Source: JBBQXK01 sp038209775
GTDB taxonomy: Bacteria; Pseudomonadota; Alphaproteobacteria; Rhodobacterales; Rhodobacteraceae
NCBI GenBank assembly: GCA_038209775.1
Contig: JBBQXK010000005.1
Span: 75,857-139,856, forward strand
Direction: 5' to 3'
DNA: 64,000 nt
The notes under the pieces were generated by a model that worked only from the letters and a program-made list of their open reading frames with translations, ran no database searches and was not told the DNA's origin. Below are positions 1 through 7,560 of this stretch, piece after piece (position 1 is the stretch's first letter; every line of letters begins with the position of its first letter). Both the position numbers and the translations under genes were made by a program.

Positions 1-816
1 TCGGCCGGCTTTGCCATCGCGAAACTCGGCCTGCAGCATGCCGAACCGATGACCATCCTTGCCCTGCGCTATGGCCTCGCTCTGGCGGTGCTGGTCCCGG
101 TGGCACTGGTCCTGCGGGTACGGATGCCGGCCACGCCGCGTCAATGGGCGGATGTGGCCATCGTGGGCTTCCTCATCCAGGTGGTGTACTTCGGCCTGTG
201 CTACATCGCGTTCAAGTCCGGTGTCACGGCGGGCGGCGTGGCCATCGTCGTCTGCCTGCAACCCATCCTTGTGGCGCTGCTGGCCCCACGTCTGGTGGGC
301 GAGGTTACCGGACGGCGGGGGTGGATGGGCCTCGCGCTGGGCCTGATCGGGGCGGCGGCGGTGATCCTGTCGCGGTCCGAGGTGGGGGCATCCACCCTCT
401 TCGGCGTGGCCTGCACGGTGGTGGCGCTTTTGGGTATCACGGCGGGCACCCTGTGGGAAAAGCGGTTCGGCGTCACCCATCACCCGGTGGCCGCGAACCT
501 GATCCAGTATGCGGTGGGGCTGGCCTTTGCCCTGCCCGCCGCCTGGGCCACCGAAACCATGGTCGTCCGCTGGGATGCGACGATGGTCGGGGTGATGGCC
601 TATCTGGTGCTTGGCAACTCGCTTCTGGCGATGACCCTCCTCCTTGCGATGATCCGCGCTGGCGAGGTGTCGCGGGTGTCCGCACTGTTCTATCTGGTGC
701 CGCCCCTGTCGGCCCTCATCGCATGGCCGCTTCTGGGTGAGGCGATGCCGCCTTTGGCATGGGCCGGCATGGCGCTGGCCGCCCTCGGCGTGGCGTTGGT
801 CAGCCGCAGGGCCTGA
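1..816 (+). CDS. DMT-superfamily (EamA) permease, 5' truncated
   Basis: Inner-membrane drug/metabolite transporter of the EamA type; the substrate cannot be told from sequence. The frame is open from base 1 and the first residues read like the end of the first helix of an EamA protein, so the true start lies left of the window. About nine hydrophobic segments remain, in two repeats, the second starting near base 400. A basic residue and a stop follow the last helix. It converges with hpaH, leaving only six bases between the stop codons. EamA proteins may export amino acids or metabolites, but nothing here fixes a role. Confidence 0.85.
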   Translation, partial: SAGFAIAKLGLQHAEPMTILALRYGLALAVLVPVALVLRVRMPATPRQWADVAIVGFLIQVVYFGLCYIAFKSGVTAGGVAIVVCLQPILVALLAPRLVGEVTGRRGWMGLALGLIGAAAVILSRSEVGASTLFGVACTVVALLGITAGTLWEKRFGVTHHPVAANLIQYAVGLAFALPAAWATETMVVRWDATMVGVMAYLVLGNSLLAMTLLLAMIRAGEVSRVSALFYLVPPLSALIAWPLLGEAMPPLAWAGMALAALGVALVSRRA

Positions 817-822
817 GGGGCG

Positions 823-1623
823 TCAGGCAAAGGTCACCGACACCTGCCCGAAGGCGCCAAAGTCGGCATGGAACCGGCTGCCCGGCGGGGCCTCGATCGG
901 GCGGATGAAACTGCCCGACAGCACGATATCCCCCGCCGACAGCCCCATCCCATACACCGCAAGCCGGTGCACCAGCCACAGGATGCCCGTCACCGGATCG
1001 TCCAGCACACCTGCCCCAAGGCCGGTCTCCTCAACCACCCCGTTGCGCTTGACGATGGCAGGGGTCCAGCGCAGGTCATGCGCCGTCACGCCATGGCGCT
1101 GCAAACCCAGCACGATCCCCGCATTGGCGGCATTGTCAGCCACGGTATCGAAAATCCGGCGCGGCGCACCCGTCGCCGGATCGGCCCGCAGGATGCGCGT
1201 ATCAAGGATTTCCAGCGCCGGGGCCACCCGCCCGGTTGCGGCAATCACCTCGTCCCGCATCACCCCTGCCCCCGACAGGTCCGCCTGCATGATAAACGCT
1301 ATCTCGGCCTCCACCCGTGGCTGGATGAACCGGCCCACAGGCACCGTGGCCCCGTCGGCAAACAGCATGTCATCCAGCAGCACCCCTGAATCCGGCGTCT
1401 CGATCCCCAGTGCCATCTGCATGGCACGGCTGGTCAGCCCGATCTTCCAGCCGATCACGCCCGCCCCCCCCGCCCGCTTCAGCGCCACGAACGCCGCCTG
1501 CACGGCATAGGCGTCGTCCAGCGTGACGCCCGGATACTGCACCGACAACAGACCAATCTGCCTGCCGTTGCGTTCCGCCTGAAACAGCGCCCGCGCCGCC
1601 CCCTCGATCTCGCCCTCGGTCAT
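823..1623 (-). CDS. hpaH: 2-oxo-hept-4-ene-1,7-dioate hydratase HpaH
   Basis: Fumarylacetoacetase-fold hydratase of 266 aa that adds water to 2-oxo-hept-ene-1,7-dioate in the homoprotocatechuate meta-cleavage pathway. The family signature is visible: a GWKIGLTS segment near residue 55, RVEAEIAF near 100, and a C-terminal GDIVLSGSF. A longer open frame exists upstream, but the ATG at 1623 overlaps the hpaG stop by four bases (ATGA) and gives the normal family length. It is the last gene of hpaFEDGH, so it is probably translationally coupled to hpaG. Related hydratases act on 2-oxopent-4-enoate; the neighbours favour the hpa substrate. Confidence 0.9.
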   Translation of the reverse strand: MTEGEIEGAARALFQAERNGRQIGLLSVQYPGVTLDDAYAVQAAFVALKRAGGAGVIGWKIGLTSRAMQMALGIETPDSGVLLDDMLFADGATVPVGRFIQPRVEAEIAFIMQADLSGAGVMRDEVIAATGRVAPALEILDTRILRADPATGAPRRIFDTVADNAANAGIVLGLQRHGVTAHDLRWTPAIVKRNGVVEETGLGAGVLDDPVTGILWLVHRLAVYGMGLSAGDIVLSGSFIRPIEAPPGSRFHADFGAFGQVSVTFA

Positions 1624-2480
1624 CCGTCCACCACCCCGTTGCGCAACACTCCGATCCCCGGCGACGACACCTCGACCACATCGCCGGGCCGCAGCCAGAC
1701 CGGCGGGTTGAGCCGCGCCCCTGCACCAACCGGCGTGCCGGTCACGATGATGTCGCCCGCCACCAGCGTGGTGAATGTGCTGATGTAGGCGATCTGGCGC
1801 GCCACCGGGAACAGCATCCGCCCGGTCCGGTCCGACTGGCGCACCTCGCCGTTCACCCGGGTCTCCAATACCACATCCACAATCTGCGCAAGGTCGCTGA
1901 ACGGCACCAGCCAAGGCCCCAGCGCCCCCGACCCGTCCCAGTTCTTGCCCTGCGTCACGTTGAACTTCGCATGCCGCACCCAGTCGCGGATGGTGCCCTC
2001 GTTGCACAGGGTCAGCGCCGCGATATGGCCCAGCGCATCGGCTTCGGCAATCCGCCGCCCCCCTTTGCCAATCACCACCGCAATCTCGCCCTCATAATCC
2101 AGTTGCGCGCTTTCGGGTGGCCGGGTCAGCGCCACCCCATGCCCCACGAACGACCGCGCAAACCGCGGGAACAGCGACATGTTCGGCGGCGCCTCCTGCC
2201 CGTCCTTGTACTCGGCATTGCGGTCGGGAAAGTTCACCCCCACGCAGATGATCTTCTCCGCATCCGGCACCGGAATGTCATAGACAAACCCGCCCTCGGG
2301 ATGCGTCACCGCACGCCCCCGCGCCGCCTCCAGCACCTGCGCCAACGCCCCCGCCCCGATCACCCCCCGCAACGTTGGCCATTGCGGGAAGGCTGGCGCA
2401 AGATCGACAAACCCGCCCGCCACCACCGCCCCCCAGGTCTGCTGTCCCGCAGTCCGCACCGTCGCCAGCCGCCCGCTCAT
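1620..2480 (-). CDS. hpaG: HpaG-type isomerase/decarboxylase, FAH family
   Basis: Fumarylacetoacetate hydrolase-family enzyme of 286 aa, probably handling 5-oxo-pent-3-ene-1,2,5-tricarboxylate decarboxylation and/or 2-hydroxyhepta-2,4-dienedioate isomerisation. The C-terminal FAH domain shows KIICVGVNF near residue 75, the metal-binding LDYEGEIAVVIGKG stretch, and VTGTPVGAG. The enterobacterial HpaG is a tandem two-domain protein of about 430 aa; this one has a single catalytic domain. The ATG at 2480 follows a purine-rich AAAGGGG stretch that is part of a dispersed repeat; an in-frame ATG at 2498 is an alternative. It overlaps hpaH by four bases. Confidence 0.85.
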   Translation of the reverse strand: MSGRLATVRTAGQQTWGAVVAGGFVDLAPAFPQWPTLRGVIGAGALAQVLEAARGRAVTHPEGGFVYDIPVPDAEKIICVGVNFPDRNAEYKDGQEAPPNMSLFPRFARSFVGHGVALTRPPESAQLDYEGEIAVVIGKGGRRIAEADALGHIAALTLCNEGTIRDWVRHAKFNVTQGKNWDGSGALGPWLVPFSDLAQIVDVVLETRVNGEVRQSDRTGRMLFPVARQIAYISTFTTLVAGDIIVTGTPVGAGARLNPPVWLRPGDVVEVSSPGIGVLRNGVVDG

Positions 2481-2489
2481 CACCCCATC

Positions 2490-2546
2490 CCCTTTCATCT
2501 TTGCACAAGTATCCTCGGGGGGTCCGGGGGGCAGACAGCCCCCCGG
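2490..2546 (+). repeat. Dispersed hairpin repeat, copy 1
   Basis: Between hpaD and hpaG. A conserved lead (CCTTTCATCTTTGCACAAG, then TATCC) is followed by a G-run and a perfect 9-bp stem CCGGGGGGC/GCCCCCCGG with a 5-base loop (2524-2546), eight bases past the hpaD stop. Four more copies are in this window (32931, 48664, 59017 reversed, 61229). Read along the operon it puts a strong hairpin after hpaD and a purine-rich stretch before hpaG, so it could act as a processing site or partial terminator (inference). Confidence 0.85.
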
Positions 2547-2553
2547 CCTCGGT

Positions 2554-3534
2554 TCATGGAGCAATGATCGGCTGGGCTGCCAGATCACTGTCGGCCAGCG
2601 CGGCACCCTCGAACACCGACCCCAACTCGAACCACGACCGGGGTGCCGGTGCCCCCCACAGCGTTTGCCTTTGCGGGTCGGTCAGGCTCCAGCGGATCGG
2701 CTCGTGGTCGGGGTCGACGGTCTGATAGTCGGAACAGTAGATCTCGGTCCGGTGACCGTCCTTGTCGCGGATGTACAGAAAGAACGCGTTCGAGATGCCA
2801 TGCCGCCCCGGTCCGCGTTCGATATGGGCAAGGTAGCCGGTGGTCGCCATCAGATCCAGAAGGTCGATGATGTTCAGCGGTGTCGGCACCCAGAACGCCA
2901 GATGATGCAGGCGCGGGCCGGTGCCGTTGGTAAAGGCCACATCGTGAACCCCCCCCTTGCGCTGCATCCATGCGGCCCAGGTGCGCCCCGTCACCTCGTC
3001 TGCCGTGTATTCGGTTACCCGAAACCCCATCTCGCCCCAGAACGCCACAGCGGCATCCACATTGGCCGAGAACAGGTTGAAATGGTCGATCCGCAAGGGC
3101 TTTACCCCCCGGTACAGCCCGAATTTCTGGTGGATCGACGGCAGCCGGTCCATCCGCGCATAGAACTCCAGCGGAACCCCCCAGGGGTCGCGCGTCGACA
3201 GAACCCGCCCCATGAACGGCCTCTCGACCCAAGCCACCGGCAACCCCTTGCCCGCAAACCACGCCGCCGCTCGGTCAAGGTCGTCCTCGTCCCACACCTT
3301 GAACCCCAGCACACCGACCGACCCCGCATCGCCGCGGCGCAGGATCACGCAATGGTGCCCGCGTTCCTCCATGGCGCGCAGATAAATCGCGCCCGCATCC
3401 TCATGCGTCACCTGCAGGCCCAGCATGTCGACGTAATAGGCGCGTGCCCACGCGAGGTCAGTCACCCGCAACTCGACATGGCTCAGGCGCACGATGTTGA
3501 ACGGCGGGTACAGCGTCGGCGCAGGGATCGGCAT
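2554..3534 (-). CDS. hpaD: 3,4-dihydroxyphenylacetate 2,3-dioxygenase (type I extradiol)
   Basis: Ring-opening extradiol dioxygenase of 326 aa in the vicinal-oxygen-chelate fold; it cleaves homoprotocatechuate to 5-carboxymethyl-2-hydroxymuconate semialdehyde. Two VOC modules are visible, the first opening with LSHVELRVTDL near residue 17. The second carries the 2-His-1-carboxylate metal set: His in RIDHFNLF, His in LHHLAFWVP, and Glu in HRTEIYCSDY. This is the Brevibacterium/Arthrobacter HPCD lineage, not the unrelated LigB-type HpaD of E. coli. The C-terminal tail supplies the lid of that family. The start lies 3 bases past the hpaE stop. Confidence 0.92.
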   Translation of the reverse strand: MPIPAPTLYPPFNIVRLSHVELRVTDLAWARAYYVDMLGLQVTHEDAGAIYLRAMEERGHHCVILRRGDAGSVGVLGFKVWDEDDLDRAAAWFAGKGLPVAWVERPFMGRVLSTRDPWGVPLEFYARMDRLPSIHQKFGLYRGVKPLRIDHFNLFSANVDAAVAFWGEMGFRVTEYTADEVTGRTWAAWMQRKGGVHDVAFTNGTGPRLHHLAFWVPTPLNIIDLLDLMATTGYLAHIERGPGRHGISNAFFLYIRDKDGHRTEIYCSDYQTVDPDHEPIRWSLTDPQRQTLWGAPAPRSWFELGSVFEGAALADSDLAAQPIIAP

Positions 3535-3537
3535 GGC

Positions 3538-5042
<1,505 letters not shown>

Positions 5043-5046
<4 letters not shown>

Positions 5047-5435
5047 GCGGGCTCTCCGGGCAGGTAGCGGCGGATGGAACTGGTTTTCGGTGACAGGTCG
5101 GGATCAATGTCGCGCATCTCGAACGACAGCATCAGCGATGACGTGGCCATAAGGTCCGCACAAAACGTCTCGGCCGCCGCAAAGATCACCGCCGTGGCCG
5201 CCGCCTTGTCCCCGGCCGACCGCCCGCCCCGCAGGCGCAGCGAGATGTCCAGATAGGCATGATCCGGGTTCCCGTCCGCGATCACCACATGCGTCGCCGC
5301 CGTCGCCCGCACCCGCAGCCCCGCCAAGGGCAGGATCCCCGTTGCCACCGCCGCATCGCGCAAGGCGTGGCACAAGGCCGCCATATCCAGCCGCCCCTCA
5401 AGATTGGGGGAATAGTCGATCATCAGATGCGGCAT
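5043..5435 (-). CDS. hpaF: 5-carboxymethyl-2-hydroxymuconate delta-isomerase
   Basis: Small tautomerase-superfamily enzyme of 130 aa (CHMI) that isomerises 5-carboxymethyl-2-hydroxymuconate. The protein starts Met-Pro, so removal of Met exposes the N-terminal proline that serves as catalytic base in this family. MIDYSPNLEGR near the N-terminus and DPDLSPKTSSIRR near the C-terminus are typical CHMI sequences. It is the first gene of the minus-strand operon and its leader is the operator/promoter region at 5451-5488. Confidence 0.92.
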
Positions 5436-5450
5436 CAGCCCCTCCCAATA

Positions 5451-5488
5451 CTTGCTTTGTTAAATGAAATGCTTGCTCTGTCAATGAT
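5451..5488 (-). promoter_or_regulatory. Putative hpa promoter with tandem HpaR operator
   Basis: Two direct repeats, CTTGCTTTGTTAAATGA (5451) and CTTGCTCTGTCAATGAT (5472), lie exactly 21 bp apart, so on one face of the helix. On the minus strand the second contains a consensus -35 TTGACA (5484-5479) and the first contains TAACAA (5462-5457) as a candidate -10, spacer 16. A MarR-type repressor bound here would cover both promoter elements. Binding by HpaR is inferred from position. Confidence 0.6.
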
Positions 5489-5525
5489 TCTTGCCTGCAG
5501 CGCCATCGCGGCGCATGATCCCGCC

Positions 5526-5978
5526 ATGAACGACACCCCTCCCCTGCGCCGCACCCGCCGGTCCCTGCCCATCGCACTGCTGCGCGCCCGTGAAACCGTC
5601 ATGGGCCCGGTTCGCGGGATGCTGGCCACCTCGGGCGTGAACGAACAGAAATGGCGGGTGCTGCGGGTGTTGCAGGAAAGCGGGCCCTTGGAACTGGGGC
5701 AGGTCGCGGATGAGGCCTGCCTTCTGTTGTCCAGCCTGACCCGGATGGTGCCGCCGATGGTGGCCGAAGGGCTGATTGCCCGCCATGTCCCGGCCAAGGA
5801 CCGCCGCAAGGTGATCCTAACGATCACCCCCGCGGGCGAGGCGCTGGTGCAGGCCCATGCCGCGCAAAGTGCGGCAATCTTTGCCCGCATCGGGGACGCG
5901 TTCGGCGCCGACCGGCTGGAACAACTGCTCGACCTTCTCGAGGCGCTGCAGGCGCTGGACCTGAGCGACCCCGATTGA
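5526..5978 (+). CDS. hpaR: HpaR, MarR-family repressor of the hpa operon
   Basis: Winged-helix regulator of 150 aa. Members named HpaR repress the homoprotocatechuate meta-cleavage genes and respond to the aromatic acid. The N-terminal RRSLPIALLRARE and the central QKWRVLRVLQESGPLELGQV helix followed by SSLTRMVPPMV (recognition helix) and KDRRKVILTITPAG (wing) match HpaR closely. The frame is open upstream to 5259, but that overlaps hpaF; the ATG at 5526 gives the family length. It is divergent from hpaF and shares its 90-bp control region. Confidence 0.9.
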   Translation: MNDTPPLRRTRRSLPIALLRARETVMGPVRGMLATSGVNEQKWRVLRVLQESGPLELGQVADEACLLLSSLTRMVPPMVAEGLIARHVPAKDRRKVILTITPAGEALVQAHAAQSAAIFARIGDAFGADRLEQLLDLLEALQALDLSDPD

Positions 5979-6017
5979 CCGGCTTGCCCGCCATCACCAG
6001 CAGGGGTATCAAGATAA

Positions 6018-6032
6018 GAACAAATCATGAAC
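6018..6032 (+). promoter_or_regulatory. LexA (SOS) box upstream of imuA
   Basis: GAACAAATCATGAAC matches the alphaproteobacterial LexA operator GAAC-N7-GAAC exactly. It sits 30 bp before the chosen imuA start, where imuA-imuB-dnaE2 cassettes normally carry their SOS box. It predicts DNA-damage induction of the whole cassette. Confidence 0.85.
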
Positions 6033-6061
6033 TCACCACGATTCGGAAGCCCCAGTGCCGC

Positions 6062-6760
6062 ATGCGCCCGGTATCCCCCTTTCCCAAGGCCGAACGCCCG
6101 CCCGCAACAGCCGGCGCGGTGATGCCGGCCACACCGATGGTCGCCCTGTCCGAGGTTTTTGCCGAAACCATCACGGATGCCGGGGCCGTGGGGTTTGTGC
6201 TGTCACGGCTGGCCGGGCGCGCGCCCGTGCTGTGGATCCAGGACAGGATGTCGCGGCGCGAAACCGGGCGGCCGTTTCTGGCGGGGCTTGGTGCCGTTCA
6301 GGTGCTGATGCTGGATATCACCCGCCCCCTCGACGTGCTGATCGCGGCCGAGGAAGGGTTGCGCTGTGCCGCCCTGTCGGCGGTGGTGGCCGAGATTTAC
6401 GGCGACCCGCCGGCCCTCGACTTTACCGCCACGAAACGCCTGGCGGTGCGGGCCGAGGCGACGGGCGTGCCCTGCTGGCTGATCCGCCACGGCGGCACCC
6501 CCGACCTCAGCGCCGCGCGCGACCGCTGGCGGGTGGGCTCGCGCCCCTCATCCCCCAACCCCGACGACCCCCGCGCGCCCGGCAACCCGCGCTGGCAGGT
6601 CGAACTCTTCCGCTCACGCGACAAGCAGCCCGGCACATGGGTGGCCTGTCATGACCGGGGGGCATGGCGGGCGGGGGACCATGCCGACCTGCGTGCCGCA
6701 GTTCCCGACGGAGCGCTGGCGGCGGACGCAGGCGCGGACCGGCAACGCAGCCTCAGGTGA
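6062..6760 (+). CDS. imuA: ImuA, SOS mutagenesis accessory protein
   Basis: RecA-fold-related protein of 232 aa acting with ImuB and DnaE2 in damage-induced translesion synthesis. Recognisable parts are LSEVFAETITDAGAVGFVLS near residue 25, APVLWIQDRMSRRETGRP, and a C-terminal WQVELFRSRDKQPGTW. The start at 6062 lies after the LexA box; 6122 is an in-frame alternative, and the frame is open back to 5975. The last 36 codons overlap, in another frame, the first copy of a repeated imuB 5' end. Later repeat copies preserve the same C-terminal ImuA residues in that frame, showing that the duplicated unit spanned the gene junction. Confidence 0.85.
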   Translation: MRPVSPFPKAERPPATAGAVMPATPMVALSEVFAETITDAGAVGFVLSRLAGRAPVLWIQDRMSRRETGRPFLAGLGAVQVLMLDITRPLDVLIAAEEGLRCAALSAVVAEIYGDPPALDFTATKRLAVRAEATGVPCWLIRHGGTPDLSAARDRWRVGSRPSSPNPDDPRAPGNPRWQVELFRSRDKQPGTWVACHDRGAWRAGDHADLRAAVPDGALAADAGADRQRSLR

Positions 6761-6839
6761 CCTCGTCATGGCGCTGTCGGTCGAGGGGCCGCAAGGGCCA
6801 GTGGTACATGCCGCCGCGAACATGGGAAGCCTGCGATGA
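6651..6839 (+). pseudogene. imuB N-terminal fragment, array unit 1
   Basis: 62-codon frame that starts within imuA and matches ImuB residues 1 to about 58, then ends in a short foreign tail. Its stop overlaps the next fragment's start (ATGA at 6836-6839). It can be translated in principle, but lacks nearly all of the Y-family fold. Confidence 0.65.
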
Positions 6840-7210
6840 ACAGGGAGGAGAGGGCGCGGCGCATCGTGTCGGCCTGCTTGCCGCAGTTCCCGATGAGGCG
6901 CTGGCGGCAGACGCAAGCGCGAACCAGCAGCGCAGCCCCGGGTGATCTGCCGCAGGGGTCTGGCGGTCAGAAGGCCGCACGGGCTGGATCTGCATGCCAC
7001 CGCGAACGTGGGGTGCATGACATGAGAGGGAAGGAGAGGGCGCGACCCATCGTGTCGATATGCTTGCCGCAGTTCCCGATGCAGCGCTGGCGCCAGGCGC
7101 AGGCGCTGACCGGCAACGCAGCCTCGGGTGATCTGCCGCAGGGGGTGGAGATCGAGGGGTGGCAGGGGGCGCTAGTGCATACCACCGCGAACGTGGGGTG
7201 CATGACATGA
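6836..7210 (+). pseudogene. imuB N-terminal fragments, array units 2 and 3 in one frame
   Basis: 124-aa frame holding two successive ImuB N-terminal copies (at 6836 and 7022), in phase because the unit spacing is 186 bp. Each shows RxIVSxCLPQFP. The segment after the CLPQFP helix is more diverged than in the other units. It ends in an ATGA overlap with the next frame at 7207. Confidence 0.65.
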
Positions 7211-7560
7211 GCGGTCGGCGCATCGCGGCGACCTGCTTGCCGCAACTCCCGATGAAGCCTTGGCGGGAGGCGCAAGGGCGGACGGGCGACCCAGCCTCGC
7301 ATGATCTGCCGCAAGTGCTGGCGGTCGAGAGGCCGCACGGGCCAATCGTGCATGCCGCGAGCCGTGCCGCACATCTGGCCGGGGTGGCCGAGGGCGCGCG
7401 GGCCATACCGACCTGCTTGCCGCAGTTCCCGATGGAACGCTGGCGGCGGATGCAAGAGCGGGCGGGCAACGCCGCCTCGGGTGACGTGGCCATGGCCCTG
7501 TCGGTCGAGGGGCCGCACGGGCCGGTGGTGCATGCCGCGAACATCGGTGGCCTGCGATGA
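7207..7560 (+). pseudogene. imuB N-terminal fragments, array units 4 and 5 in one frame
   Basis: 117-aa frame with two ImuB N-terminal copies. The first extends further into imuB (RAAHLAGVAEGARA) than the others. The second, from about 7404, lacks its own start and is nearly identical to true ImuB over some 40 residues. The stop overlaps the imuB ATG (7557-7560). Confidence 0.65.

Larger units (their letters stand above)
6641..7556 (+). repeat. Tandem array of the imuA 3'/imuB 5' junction (five extra units)
   Basis: Five degenerate copies of a unit of about 185 bp precede intact imuB. Units begin near 6651, 6836, 7022, 7207 and 7404. Each encodes a variant of the ImuB N-terminus (core CLPQFPMERWRRMQ, then SVEGPHGPVVHAAN), and several preserve, in another frame, the ImuA C-terminus (AAVPDGALAADAG). 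The last unit is nearly identical over about 120 bp to the true imuB start, with two differences seen; the earlier ones are strongly diverged. Repeated duplication at different times is the simplest reading. Confidence 0.9.

Noticed and set aside
6641..7556. CRISPR-like or satellite array
   Set aside because: Units are about 185 bp, homologous to the adjacent gene and without unique spacers; they are gene-junction duplications.
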